A stretch of 64,000 nt of DNA. Source: Egicoccus sp. AB-alg2 (GTDB lineage: Bacteria; Actinomycetota; Nitriliruptoria; Nitriliruptorales; Nitriliruptoraceae). Made by a program: the position numbers and the translations under genes. Numbering within the stretch: the first letter of the stretch is position 1; each line of letters begins with the position of its first letter. This document shows positions 9,949-18,572 of the stretch, in pieces. The notes beneath the pieces are model-generated. The model was not told the origin of the DNA. It worked only from the letters and a program-made list of their open reading frames with translations, and searched no databases. The stretch is taken from the NCBI RefSeq assembly GCF_041821065.1, contig NZ_JBGUAX010000006.1, positions 310,001-374,000 on the forward strand. The letters run 5' to 3'.

Positions 9949-11141
9949 ACCACTTCTCCCTTCGAGACCGCGCGTGGCGCGGTCAGGGCACGGCTCGCGT
10001 ACCGGCGCGCCCAGGCGTCGGCAGATGTGACGTCCGAGAGGTCGCGCGGGTTGCCGGGGTTCTGGCCCGCCCACGCCTCCAGGGTGGCCTCCACGACGCC
10101 GGTGATGTCGAGGAACCCGATCCGGCCGTCGAAGAAGCCCTCGACCGCGACCTCGTTGGCCGCGTTCAGGACCGCCGGCCACGTCCCGCGGCGCCGTCCG
10201 GCGGACTCGGCGAGGTCGAGCGCGCGGAAGGTCGAGCGGTCGACCGGCTCGAAGGTCAGCTGCGACAGCCGGGTCCAGTCGCAGGCGACGAACGCGTGGG
10301 GCAGGCGCTGCGGCCAGGCCATGGCCAGCTGGATCGGCAGGCGCATGTCCGGCGGGGACAGCTGCGCGAGCGTGGAACCGTCGACGAACTCCACCATCGA
10401 GTGCACCACGGACTGCGGGTGGACGACCACGTCGAGCCGGTCCCAGGGCACGTCGAACAGCTCGTGGGCCTCGATGAGCTCCAGCCCCTTGTTCATCAGC
10501 GTCGCGGAGTTGCAGGTGACGACCGGGCCCATCTCCCACGTGGGGTGGGCGAGGGCGTCCTCGACGCTCACGTCGGCGAGCTCGGCGGCGCTCCGTCCAC
10601 GGAACGGTCCGCCGCTGGCGGTCAGCACCAACCGGCCCACTTCGCTGCGCCGTCCGCCGCGCAGGCACTGGGCCAACGCCGAGTGCTCCGAGTCGACCGG
10701 GACGAGGTGCGTCTCGCGGCCGCCGGCGGCCTCGGCGGCGGCCACGACCAGGTCGCCGCCGACGATCAGGCTCTCCTTGTTGGCGAGCGCGACCGGGGTC
10801 CCGGTCTCCAGGGCCGCGAGCGTCGGCGCGAGGCCGACGGCGCCGGTGATGCCGTTGAGGACCAGGTCCGCGTCCAGTCGCGCCAGCTCCGTCACGCCGT
10901 CGGGTCCGTCGAGGACGTCGAGGTGGGTGTGTTCGGCGGCGAGCTGGTGCCCCGCCGCGGGATCGCCGATCGCGACGGTCCGTACGCCGAACTCCCGGGC
11001 CTGGTCCGCCACCGTGGCCGCGTCCCGCCCGGCGGCGAGGCCGACCACCTCGAAGCGGTCGGGATGGGCGCGCACCACCTCGAGGGCCTGCGTGCCGATG
11101 GAGCCGGTCGAGCCGAGCAGCACCACGCGGCGCCGGCTCAT
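9945..11141 (-). CDS. dxr: 1-deoxy-D-xylulose 5-phosphate reductoisomerase
   Basis: NADPH-dependent enzyme making 2-C-methyl-D-erythritol 4-phosphate, the committed MEP-pathway step. At 398 residues it has the usual length. The N-terminal Rossmann motif LLGSTGSIGTQAL (about residues 7-19) is clear, followed by ALANKESLIVGG, VPVDSEHSALAQCL, LTASGGPFRG and the HPTWEMGPVVTCNSATLMNKGLE-type region, which hold the metal- and substrate-binding residues. Its start overlaps the rlmN stop and its stop overlaps the rseP start, both by 4 nt, so rlmN-dxr-rseP are likely translated in a coupled way. Confidence 0.96.
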   Translation of the reverse strand: MSRRRVVLLGSTGSIGTQALEVVRAHPDRFEVVGLAAGRDAATVADQAREFGVRTVAIGDPAAGHQLAAEHTHLDVLDGPDGVTELARLDADLVLNGITGAVGLAPTLAALETGTPVALANKESLIVGGDLVVAAAEAAGGRETHLVPVDSEHSALAQCLRGGRRSEVGRLVLTASGGPFRGRSAAELADVSVEDALAHPTWEMGPVVTCNSATLMNKGLELIEAHELFDVPWDRLDVVVHPQSVVHSMVEFVDGSTLAQLSPPDMRLPIQLAMAWPQRLPHAFVACDWTRLSQLTFEPVDRSTFRALDLAESAGRRRGTWPAVLNAANEVAVEGFFDGRIGFLDITGVVEATLEAWAGQNPGNPRDLSDVTSADAWARRYASRALTAPRAVSKGEVV

Positions 11142-12301
11142 GACCGGTCCCCGTCGCCGAGCTGCCGCAGGTCCACCCGCTCGGCCGCGCCGACGGCGGC
11201 CGGCAGCCGCGTCCCGGCGCCGAGGGTGTAGCTGGCCAGCAGCTGCCCACAGGCGGCGTCCGCGTCGCGACCGCGGGTGTCACGCAGGGTGATCTCCACG
11301 CCGGCCCGACGGACGCGCTCGACGAAGTGCTTCGTGCGGCGGGCCGAGGGTTCCTTCCAACGCACACCCGGGGTCGGGTTCATCGGGATGACGTTGACGT
11401 GGGCACGCAGGCGGCGGGCGATGCGGGCCAGCTCGTCGGCCTGGCGGTCGTCGTCGTTGACCTCGCCGATCAGGCACCACTCGATGGACACACGCCGATT
11501 GGTGCGCTGTCGGTACTCGCGCACCACGGCCTCGAGCTCGGCCAGCGGGTGGCTGACGTTGATCGGCACCAGCTCGTCGCGCAGGTCGTCGGTAGCGGCG
11601 TGCAGGCTGACCGCGAGGGTGAGCGGCAGGCCGAGGTCGGCGAGCTTGCGGATGCCGGGGACGAGGCCGACGGTGGAGACGGTGATGCCCCGCGCGGACA
11701 GGTCGAAGCCGTCCGGGTCGTGCAGCCAACGGACCGTCGCCAGGGTCGCCGGCAGGTTCGCCAGCGGCTCGCCCATGCCCATGAACACGACGTTGGTGAC
11801 GTGGTCGGGCGCACCCTCGGGCAGGTCCTGTTCGCCGATGCCACCGCTGCGCAGGGCGGCGTCGGCGACGACGACCTGACGCACGACCTCCCCCGCGGTC
11901 AGCTGGCGGCGGAAGCCGGCCTGGCCGGTGGCGCAGAACGGGCAGCCCATCGCGCAGCCGGCCTGGGTCGAGATGCACACCGTGGCGCGTCGCGGGTAGA
12001 GCATCAGGACGGTCTCGATCGCCTCGCCGTCCGGATAGCGCAGCAGCAGCTTGTGGGTGTGCCCGTCGTCGGCGACCGTGTGGGCCACCAGCTCCGGGCG
12101 TGCCGGCGCGAACCGTTCGGTCAGCCGTTCGCGCAGCGCGACGGGCAGGTCGGTCATCTCCGCCGGGTCGTCGACGCCGCGGACCAGCCAGGCGTGCAGC
12201 TGGTCGGTCCGGTACCGCGGCTGGCCGAGGTCTGCCAGCAACGCGGTCAGCTCGTCGCGGCTGAGCGCGTAGGGGTCGACCGCGGTGGCGGACTGGGACA
12301 C
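11138..12301 (-). CDS. rlmN: Dual-specificity 23S rRNA/tRNA (adenine-C2)-methyltransferase RlmN
   Basis: Radical-SAM methyltransferase acting on A2503 of 23S rRNA and A37 of some tRNAs. The 387-residue product has the cluster motif CAMGCPFC (near residues 115-122), the GMGEPLAN and VSLHA segments for SAM binding, and a C-terminal Cys in DADAACGQ serving as methyl-carrying residue. The GTG at 12301 is preceded by GAGG at 7 nt and fits the family N-terminus (LSRDELTALLADLGQPRYR). A 52-codon upstream extension lacks homology-like features and was rejected. Confidence 0.94.
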   Translation of the reverse strand: MSQSATAVDPYALSRDELTALLADLGQPRYRTDQLHAWLVRGVDDPAEMTDLPVALRERLTERFAPARPELVAHTVADDGHTHKLLLRYPDGEAIETVLMLYPRRATVCISTQAGCAMGCPFCATGQAGFRRQLTAGEVVRQVVVADAALRSGGIGEQDLPEGAPDHVTNVVFMGMGEPLANLPATLATVRWLHDPDGFDLSARGITVSTVGLVPGIRKLADLGLPLTLAVSLHAATDDLRDELVPINVSHPLAELEAVVREYRQRTNRRVSIEWCLIGEVNDDDRQADELARIARRLRAHVNVIPMNPTPGVRWKEPSARRTKHFVERVRRAGVEITLRDTRGRDADAACGQLLASYTLGAGTRLPAAVGAAERVDLRQLGDGDRS

Positions 12302-12365
12302 GACGAGACCTCGGGCGATGGGGTGAGGACGGCGGGCGGCTGACCTGGAAGGGTACGACAGCCCG

Positions 12366-12380
12366 GCGGCCGGTGACGGT
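12366..12380. repeat. Extra half-copy of the cdsA/ftsY repeat
   Basis: The 15-mer GCGGCCGGTGACGGT occurs here and again at 12430-12444 and 37245-37259. This copy lacks the second conserved block. It lies in the rlmN upstream region, 63 bp from the composite element. Confidence 0.6.
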
Positions 12381-12428
12381 ACGGGGCCGCGGCGAGCTAC
12401 AGGCTCCCGAACGCCCAGCGCGACAACG

Positions 12429-12510
12429 CGCGGCCGGTGACGGTTCGTGCCGGACAACGCGAGAAGCCCCGCACGCCCGGCGTCGAGGAACCGGCCGCAG
12501 AAGAACTCAG
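12429..12510. repeat. Composite repeat, copy A, after cdsA
   Basis: Two conserved blocks flank a variable centre: 19 bp at 12429-12447 and about 27 bp at 12484-12510 match 37244-37262 and 37298-37323 with a single one-base gap. The middle 36 bp is not conserved. The outer blocks contain inverted 9-bp arms (GCGGCCGGT / ACCGGCCGC), so the transcript of either strand can fold into a large stem-loop. The element includes the stop codon of cdsA. Its position after a gene end suggests a terminator or mRNA 3'-end element, or a small dispersed repeat. Confidence 0.75.
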
Positions 12511-13382
12511 ACCAGCAGTTCGACGACGTAGTAGCCGACCGGCAGGGCGAGCAGGATGCCGTCGACCCGGTCGAGCACGCCGCCGTGTCCCGGGAGGACG
12601 TCGCCGAGGTCCTTGACGCCGAGGTCGCGCTTGAACATGGATTCGGCGAGGTCGCCGACGAAGGACGCGACGCCGCAGGCCGCGCCGAGCACGGCGGCGG
12701 TGGCGGGCGTGAACAGCTCTCCGAAGCGGGGCAGCAGCAGCGCCAGCAGCACGACGGCGGTCAGGACACCGCCGAGGAAGCCCTCCCAGGTCTTGTTCGG
12801 GCTGACCGACGGGGCGATCTTGTGCCGTCCGATCGCGACGCCGAACGCGTAGCCGCCGACGTCGGTGAAGATGGCGGCGGCCACCACCGCGAACACGACC
12901 AACGCCCCCTGCGAGGGGCGGTTCACCAGCAGGACGGCGAACGAGGCCAGGAATCCGACCCACAGCCCGAACAGGGCGGTGACGGAGAGGGTTCGGACCA
13001 CGTCGAGGCGACGTGAGTCGCTGAGCTGGGAGAGGATCCCACCGAGCAGGAGCACGGCGACGCCCACGGCCTGGCCCGCGTGACCGGCCTGGTAGGCGCC
13101 GAAGAGCATCACCAGGGTGGCCACGATCGCGACGGCGACCTCGAGGTGCAGGTCGACGGTGCGCAGCACCCGGCCGGCCTCGAAGTAGGCGATCACGGTC
13201 AGTCCGGCGACGACCGCCGCGAACGCCATCGGGTGCCACAGCAGCGAGCCGACGAACAGTCCCGCGAGGACGACGCCCACGCCGATGGCGAGCGGCAGGT
13301 TGCGGCCGCCGACCATCCGGCGCCCGTCCGCGGGCGCCGGTGCCGGGGTGCCCTCGGGGGTCGGCTCGGTGGCGTCGGACAC
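12507..13382 (-). CDS. cdsA: Phosphatidate cytidylyltransferase
   Basis: Integral membrane enzyme that makes CDP-diacylglycerol for phospholipid synthesis. The 291-residue protein has a hydrophilic N-terminus of about 25 residues, around eight membrane segments, and the family signature near the C-terminus, ESMFKRDLGVKDLGD followed by LPGHGGVLDRVDG, which holds the catalytic Asp pair. The GTG lies 4 bp after the frr stop. The gene ends inside the composite repeat. Confidence 0.95.
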   Translation of the reverse strand: MSDATEPTPEGTPAPAPADGRRMVGGRNLPLAIGVGVVLAGLFVGSLLWHPMAFAAVVAGLTVIAYFEAGRVLRTVDLHLEVAVAIVATLVMLFGAYQAGHAGQAVGVAVLLLGGILSQLSDSRRLDVVRTLSVTALFGLWVGFLASFAVLLVNRPSQGALVVFAVVAAAIFTDVGGYAFGVAIGRHKIAPSVSPNKTWEGFLGGVLTAVVLLALLLPRFGELFTPATAAVLGAACGVASFVGDLAESMFKRDLGVKDLGDVLPGHGGVLDRVDGILLALPVGYYVVELLV

Positions 13383-13386
13383 GACC

Positions 13387-13947
13387 TCAGACCTCGAGGA
13401 GGTCCTTCTCCTTCTGCTCGAGCAGCTTGTCGATCCGCGCGACGTGCTTGGCGGTCAACTCCTCGAGCTGCTTGGTGTAGCGGTCGTGCTCGTCCTTGCC
13501 GACCTCGCCGTCGTCCTCGAGCTTCTGCATCTGGTCGCGGGCGTTGCGGCGGACGTTGCGGACGGCGACCTTGCCGTCCTCGGCGGCCTGCTTGGCGAGG
13601 CGGATGAAGTCCTTGCGGCGCTCCTCGGTCAGCTCCGGGAAGACGCAGCGGATCGTGCCGCCGTCCGTGGACGGGTTGAGGCCGAGGTCCGACTCGCGGA
13701 TGGCCTTCTCGATCTGGTTGACCGAGCCCTTGTCGAACGGGTTGACGAGCAGGATGCGCGGCTCGGGCACGGAGAAGTTGGCCAGCTGCTGCAGCGGCGT
13801 CGGCGCGCCGTAGTAGTCGACGGTGATGCGGTTGAGCAGCTGAGGGTTGGCGCGGCCGGTGCGGATGGCGCCGAAGTCCTGGCCGACCTTCTCCACGGCC
13901 TGGTCCATCCGGTGCTGGGCGTCCGCGACGACGTCGTCGAGACTCAT
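13387..13947 (-). CDS. frr: Ribosome-recycling factor
   Basis: tRNA-shaped protein that splits post-termination ribosomes together with EF-G. It is 186 residues, the standard length, with the conserved FGAIRTGRANPQLL, VDYYGAPTPLQQLA, PEPRILLVNPFDK, AIRESDLGLNPSTDGG and PELTEERRKDF motifs in order. The ATG has GAGGGAG upstream. A promoter may lie before it (TACGCT, about 13990-13995 on the minus strand), since 84 bp separate it from pyrH. cdsA follows after 4 bp. Confidence 0.97.
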   Translation of the reverse strand: MSLDDVVADAQHRMDQAVEKVGQDFGAIRTGRANPQLLNRITVDYYGAPTPLQQLANFSVPEPRILLVNPFDKGSVNQIEKAIRESDLGLNPSTDGGTIRCVFPELTEERRKDFIRLAKQAAEDGKVAVRNVRRNARDQMQKLEDDGEVGKDEHDRYTKQLEELTAKHVARIDKLLEQKEKDLLEV

Positions 13948-14031
13948 GGGTGCTCCCTCGTTTTCGAACGGGCTGGTGCCCGTGACAAGCGTAGGTGTGG
14001 TGACGGTAACGGCCGGGGTGGCCGCCGCGCG

Positions 14032-14775
14032 TCAGTCGGCGAGGCTCTTCTCCGCGGTGACGAGCGTGCCGACGGGCTCGCCACGGACGACGCGGCGGAT
14101 GTTGCCTTCGCGCAGCAGCTCGAAGACCACGATCGGCAGGCCGTTGTCCATGCAGAGCGAGATCGCGGTGGCGTCCATGACCTTCAGGCCCTGGTTGAGC
14201 ACCGACAGGAAGTCGATCTCGTCGTAGCGGGTCGCCGACGGGTCGACCTTGGGGTCGCGGTCGTAGACGCCGTCGACCTGGGTGCCCTTCAGGATGGCGT
14301 CGGCGTCGATCTCCAGTGCCCGCTGGGCCGCCGTGGTGTCGGTGGTGAAGTACGGCGCGCCGAGCCCGGCGGCGAAGATCACCACGCGTCCCTTCTCCAG
14401 GTGCCGCATGGCGCGCCGGCGGATGTAGGGCTCGGCCAGCTCCTGCATGGCGATCGCGGTCTGCACCCGCGTCTCCACGCCGGCCTTCTCCAGGGCGTCC
14501 TGGAGTGCGAGGGCGTTGATGACGGTCGCCAGCATCCCCATGTGGTCGGCCGAGGAGCGGTCCATGCCCGTGGCGCCCGGCGAGTTGCCCCGGAAGATGT
14601 TGCCGCCGCCGACGACGACGCCGACCTCGGTGCCGTCCGAGGCCTGCAGTTCCGCGATCTCGCGGGCGACCTGCCGGACGATCGAGGGGTCGATGCCGCC
14701 CTTGACCTCCGGGTCGGAGAAGGCCTCCCCGGAGAGTTTCAGGAGCACGCGTCGGAAGGGGGTGCGGTTCGTCAC
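14032..14775 (-). CDS. pyrH: UMP kinase
   Basis: Phosphorylates UMP to UDP for pyrimidine nucleotide synthesis; hexameric and allosterically controlled by UTP and GTP in this family. The 247-residue product shows [10 protein letters not shown] (phosphate-binding, residues 10-19), [35 protein letters not shown], and [21 protein letters not shown]. The GTG start has GGGAG 6 nt upstream. A -10-like TAGGCT lies at 14812-14817 on the minus strand, and the strong tsf terminator is just beyond it, so pyrH probably starts its own transcript. Confidence 0.96.
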   Translation of the reverse strand: MTNRTPFRRVLLKLSGEAFSDPEVKGGIDPSIVRQVAREIAELQASDGTEVGVVVGGGNIFRGNSPGATGMDRSSADHMGMLATVINALALQDALEKAGVETRVQTAIAMQELAEPYIRRRAMRHLEKGRVVIFAAGLGAPYFTTDTTAAQRALEIDADAILKGTQVDGVYDRDPKVDPSATRYDEIDFLSVLNQGLKVMDATAISLCMDNGLPIVVFELLREGNIRRVVRGEPVGTLVTAEKSLAD

Positions 14776-14905
14776 GAATGGCTCCCGGTCGGCTGGGCGG
14801 GCCGGGAGCGCAGCCTAGCGAGCGCCGGGTGGCCGCCCCCATCGGCGCGCGATGTCGCCGGGCTCGCGTCGACACGCCGTCGGCCGACGCCCGGAACGCA
14901 CGACG

Positions 14906-14939
14906 AGAACGCCCCCGGCGCGGGAGCCGGGGGCGTTCT
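14906..14939 (-). terminator. Perfect 14-bp hairpin after tsf
   Basis: Arms 14906-14919 and 14926-14939 are exact inverted complements with a 6-nt loop, 30 bp downstream of the tsf stop. It is one of the strongest hairpins in the window and lacks a T-tract. It marks the end of the rpsB-tsf transcript. Confidence 0.75.
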
Positions 14940-14969
14940 GGAGCCTCGTCGGTCAGGCGCCGCGCAGCG

Positions 14970-15581
14970 TCAGGCGCCGACTTCGTAGCGGACGAAGCGG
15001 GCGACCTCGATCTTCTCGCCGAGGATGCCCTGCACGTCGACGATCTTCTGCTGGACGGTCTTGTCGGGGTCCAGGACGAACGGCTGGTTGAGCAGGACCC
15101 AGTCCTCGTAGACCTTGCGGACCTTGCCCTCGACGATCTTGTCGACGATGTTCTCCGGCTTGCCCTGGTCCAGGGCCTCCTTGCGGGCGAACTCCTTCTC
15201 CTTCTCCAGGAGCGCGGGGTCCACCTGGTCCTCGCGGACCACCAGCGGCTTGGTCGCCGCGATGTGCATCGCGAGGTCCTTGGCGAGCTTCTGGAACTGC
15301 TCGTTCTTCGCGACGAAGTCGGTCTCGCACGAGAGCTGGAGCAGGACGCCGACCTTGGGCGGCATGCCCGGCGTCGGGGTGTGCAGGTAGGCGTGCACGA
15401 AGCCCTCGGACGCGGTGCGCTCGGCGGCGCGGGCGTCCATCTTGGCGCCGGTGCGCTCACGCACCAGCTCGGCGGCCTTGTCGAAGTCGCCGTCGGCGTC
15501 GTCGAGGGCCTTCTTGCAGGCCATCATCGGCGCGTTGGTCAGCTCGCGCAGCTTCTTGACGTCAGCAGCGGTCACGGCCAC
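14970..15581 (-). CDS. tsf: Elongation factor Ts
   Basis: Guanine-nucleotide exchange factor for EF-Tu. Conserved elements are the N-terminal UBA-like domain (LRELTNAPMMACKKALDDAD), RTASEGFVHAY and CETDFVAKNEQF. At 203 residues it is of the short type: the second core subdomain seen in the E. coli and Streptomyces proteins (about 280 residues) is missing, as in Thermus. The GTG at 15581 has a strong AGGAGG 7 nt upstream, which decides against a start 11 codons earlier. It lies downstream of rpsB and ends at a strong hairpin. Confidence 0.95.
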   Translation of the reverse strand: MAVTAADVKKLRELTNAPMMACKKALDDADGDFDKAAELVRERTGAKMDARAAERTASEGFVHAYLHTPTPGMPPKVGVLLQLSCETDFVAKNEQFQKLAKDLAMHIAATKPLVVREDQVDPALLEKEKEFARKEALDQGKPENIVDKIVEGKVRKVYEDWVLLNQPFVLDPDKTVQQKIVDVQGILGEKIEVARFVRYEVGA

Positions 15582-15707
15582 GGGTGTTCCTCCTGGTGGT
15601 CCGTCGGTGGTCACGCCCGGCAGGGGCGGACCCGGGTGGGTGAGGTGGGGCGCGACGGGCCGGCGCGGCCGCCCGGTGGGGCGGCCGTCGCCGGCACGTC
15701 GTGGCGC

Positions 15708-16667
15708 TCAGGCCTGGCCGGACTCGTCGGCCGGCGCAGCCTCGGCGGGTGCCGCCTCCGCGGGCGCGGCCTCGGCCGGCGCGGCCTCGGCGGGCGCGGC
15801 CTCGGCGGGCGCGGCCTCGGCGGCGTCGCTGGCGCTGGCCTTGCTGGCCTGCTCCTGGGCCTGCTGGCGCTCGAGCTCGATCTCCCACTCGGCCTTGGGC
15901 TCGGAGACGTCGAGGCCACCGCCGGCGGATGCGGCCGCCTGCATGGCCTGGACGCGCAGCTCCTCGTCCGGCGAGCGGGACGCACGCAGCAGCAGCCCGT
16001 CGGCGCACGCGTCGGCGATGATGCGGGTCAGCAGCGCCGAGCTGCGGATCGCGTCGTCGTTGCCCGGGATCGGGTACTGGACGAGGTCGGGGTCGCAGTT
16101 GGTGTCGAGGATGCCGATCACCGGGATCTTGAGGCGGTTGGCCTCCTTGACCGCGATCTCCTCGATGACGGTGTCGACGACCCAGACGGCGTCGGGCAGC
16201 TTGCCCATCTCGCGGATGCCGCCGAGGGTGGTCTGCAGCTTCTCGTGCTCACGGTTGAGCTGCAGGACCTCCTTCTTGGGCAGCAGTTCGAAGGTGCCGG
16301 AGGCCTCCATGGCCTCGAGCTCCTTCAGGCGCGCGATACGGCCCTTGATGGTCTGGAAGTTGGTGAGCATGCCGCCCATCCAACGTTCCGTGACGTAGGG
16401 CATGCCGACGCGGTTGGCCTGCCACTCGATGGTTTCCTGGGCCTGCTTCTTGGTGCCCACGAACATCACGGTGCCACCCTTGGCGACGAGGTCGCGCGTG
16501 AAGGTGTAGGCACGCTCGATGTACCCGACGGTCTGGCGCAGGTCGATGACGTAGATGCCGTTGCGCTCGCCGTAGATGAAGCGACGCATCTTGGGGTTCC
16601 AGCGCCGGGTCTGGTGTCCGAAGTGGACACCAGCCTCGAGCAGCTGGCGCATGGTGACGACGGCCAC
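15708..16667 (-). CDS. rpsB: 30S ribosomal protein S2
   Basis: Ribosomal protein of the small-subunit body-head junction. The conserved body runs from [20 protein letters not shown] through [10 protein letters not shown] and a [20 protein letters not shown]-type region. The 319-residue protein is about 60-80 residues longer than E. coli S2 because of an Ala-rich tail with six EAAPA repeats, encoded by 15-bp tandem repeats at 15729-15818. The GTG at 16667 is preceded by GAGAGG at 8 nt; longer upstream frames have no homology. tsf follows after 126 bp. Confidence 0.96.
   Translation of the reverse strand: MAVVTMRQLLEAGVHFGHQTRRWNPKMRRFIYGERNGIYVIDLRQTVGYIERAYTFTRDLVAKGGTVMFVGTKKQAQETIEWQANRVGMPYVTERWMGGMLTNFQTIKGRIARLKELEAMEASGTFELLPKKEVLQLNREHEKLQTTLGGIREMGKLPDAVWVVDTVIEEIAVKEANRLKIPVIGILDTNCDPDLVQYPIPGNDDAIRSSALLTRIIADACADGLLLRASRSPDEELRVQAMQAAASAGGGLDVSEPKAEWEIELERQQAQEQASKASASDAAEAAPAEAAPAEAAPAEAAPAEAAPAEAAPADESGQA
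15729..15818. repeat. 15-bp tandem repeat in the rpsB tail
   Basis: Six near-identical 15-bp units encode EAAPA in the S2 C-terminus. Copy number at such a locus could vary between strains. No effect on ribosome function can be read from the sequence. Confidence 0.85.
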
Positions 16668-16828
16668 GAATGATTCCTCTCTGGGTTCGGTTCGGCCTCC
16701 GCTCGCGTCCTCCGGGGCCGACGTCGCGCGTGGGCGCGACCGGCGACGAGGGTCCGACCCACCCCAGGACGTACCTGGAGCACCGGGGCCGCCCGTCAGC
16801 GAGCGTGTGTGATGTGGGAACAACAGAC

Positions 16829-16858
16829 GTGCGGATCCACCGCGAGGAGGACCCGCAC
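16829..16858 (-). promoter_or_regulatory. Stem-loop in the rpsB leader or M23 3' end
   Basis: Ten-bp inverted repeat with one mismatch (16829-16838 with 16849-16858). A -10-like TACCCT at about 16867-16872 sits just upstream on the minus strand, so the hairpin could lie at the 5' end of a roughly 190-nt rpsB leader and take part in S2 autoregulation. It could equally be the terminator of the upstream hydrolase gene. Confidence 0.35.
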
Positions 16859-16892
16859 GGACGGGAGGGTACCCGCTGTCCGGCCGGGTCGT

Positions 16893-18458
16893 CTACCGGG
16901 CCGGGACCGTCGGCGGCGTGCGGCGCAGCCGAAGCGCCTGCCTCGGCAGGTTGGCGAGGTCGTGGAGGTCGGTCAGCAGCGCCGCCTCGTCGAGGGTCTT
17001 GCCACCGATGGTCCACAGCTCGTGGGCGAGCCGGCCGGGACTGTCCGGGACGTCCTCGCCGGCGAGGAAGCCGTACACGACCTGGCGCATCGCTTCGGTG
17101 TGCAGGACGGCGTCGTGCCCGCCCGGCAGCAGACGGTGATCGGCCACGACGTCGTCGGACGCCGCCGACGCCGGCAGCTGCGCGCGGTCGGGGGTGACGA
17201 CGTAGTCACGCGTGCCCCCCACGGTCAACAGCCTGGTCCCGGCCGCCAGCGGGCCGGCGGTTGCGGCGTCGACCGTCTGCTGCCACCGCGCCGCCAGTTG
17301 CTCCAGTTGCGGTGAACGGGTGGCGAGTTCGTCCACGGAGCGGTCGAACATCCCCGCCCACGTGTCGCCGTCACGGTCGATCACCGCGGCGGCCCCGGCC
17401 ACGCCGTAGCCGGCCAGATGGTGGTCACGCGCGGAGGCGCCCAGGTTCGCGAGCGCCGAGCCGCGATGCGGCGAGGCGATGGTGACGACGTTGCCGATGC
17501 CGGGCAGTGACGGGTCGTAGGCGTCGTGGTAGTGGGTGAGGTAGTGCAGGATCACGACGCCGCCCTGCGAGTGCCCCACCAGGTCCACGGGCCGGAAGGG
17601 CTGGCGGCGCTGCTGCTCGCGCAACTGCTCGGCCAGGCGGCGGGCGGCGGCGTCGATGCCCTCCCACGTGTCGGCCGGGCCGTACGTGCGTGGGTTGCCG
17701 TCGGGGTCGAGGCCGGCGTACGAGAACCGGCTGGCGCTGTCGGGCGGGTAGCCGAGGTGCTCGGGATCGAGCAGGCGGCTGTTCCCGGCGGAGTTCAGGC
17801 CGCCCACGAGGACGAGGTGGTGCATGTTCGGTGGCAGCGCCCATCCCGGCCGGTCCGCCACCGGACTGCCGTGCACGCCGATGCCGCCCAGCCGGGCACC
17901 GGCCCAGGGTTCGTACGGGTCGACGGCGAGATCGGTCGGCGCCCAGCCGCCGGCACCGACCAGCGAGGGGACCCGGTCGGGCCCGAGCAGGGTGAGCGGG
18001 TCGATGTAGACACCGTCACGCCGGGCGCCCCAGTGCAGGCCCCGATCGGTGCCGCCGTCGCCGTGCCCGCCGGCGGCCACGGCCCCCAGCACCTGGCCCG
18101 CCGCCACCCGCTCCCCCGCCGTGACCGCCAGCTCGCGCAGCGGCCCGTACGAAGTCGTCAGACCACCCGCGTGGTCGAGGCTGACCCACACGACGCCTGC
18201 GACCGGTCCGGCATGGGCCACGACGCCGGCCGCGGATGCCCGGACCGGGGTGCCCGGTGCCGCGCGCAGGTCGACGCCGCGATGGCCGGGCCCGAAGGCG
18301 TGGCCGGGCGGCTCGAACCCGCGCAGTACCTCGAGGTCCACGGGCGGACGGTGCGGGGCGGCCACGCCCTCGGCCGCGGCCACGCCGAGGAGCAGGACCA
18401 GGACGAGCGCCACGACCGGGCCGGCCGCTGCGGGCGCGCCAACGACGCGAGCGGACAT
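16893..18458 (-). CDS. Secreted M23 peptidase-like domain fused to an alpha/beta hydrolase
   Basis: A two-domain exported protein of 521 residues. After a signal peptide (residues 1-34, hydrophobic VVALVLVLLLGVAAA) comes a LytM-type fold (about 45-165) with HRGVD and the later LHWGARRDGVYIDP segment, which matches the zinc-ligand pattern except that the usual final HxH appears as a single His. The C-terminal part (about 210-510) looks like a lipase or esterase: LVLVGGLNSAG, the nucleophile elbow GHSQGG, TIASPHRGS and a late GGHDAVLH, a plausible Ser-Asp-His set. Whether the M23 part cuts peptidoglycan or only binds it is unclear. An M23 gene between whiG and rpsB is usual in actinobacteria; the fused hydrolase is not something I recognise there. 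A GTG 9 codons upstream is an alternative start. Confidence 0.8.
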   Translation of the reverse strand: MSARVVGAPAAAGPVVALVLVLLLGVAAAEGVAAPHRPPVDLEVLRGFEPPGHAFGPGHRGVDLRAAPGTPVRASAAGVVAHAGPVAGVVWVSLDHAGGLTTSYGPLRELAVTAGERVAAGQVLGAVAAGGHGDGGTDRGLHWGARRDGVYIDPLTLLGPDRVPSLVGAGGWAPTDLAVDPYEPWAGARLGGIGVHGSPVADRPGWALPPNMHHLVLVGGLNSAGNSRLLDPEHLGYPPDSASRFSYAGLDPDGNPRTYGPADTWEGIDAAARRLAEQLREQQRRQPFRPVDLVGHSQGGVVILHYLTHYHDAYDPSLPGIGNVVTIASPHRGSALANLGASARDHHLAGYGVAGAAAVIDRDGDTWAGMFDRSVDELATRSPQLEQLAARWQQTVDAATAGPLAAGTRLLTVGGTRDYVVTPDRAQLPASAASDDVVADHRLLPGGHDAVLHTEAMRQVVYGFLAGEDVPDSPGRLAHELWTIGGKTLDEAALLTDLHDLANLPRQALRLRRTPPTVPAR

Positions 18459-18572
18459 GCGCGTGGTTCCGCTTCCCGCCCCCACGGGTCAACGACGCCC
18501 GGCACCGTAGCGTCGCGGCGGCTCACGTCGGCCGTGGCGTGGCTGCCGCCTGTGGAACGGGGCGCGGCCGGA

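Noticed and set aside
16668-16892. tRNA or other small RNA gene in the rpsB upstream region
   Set aside because: One hairpin is present, but there is no cloverleaf, TTCGA-type arm or CCA end; no tRNA was seen anywhere in the window.
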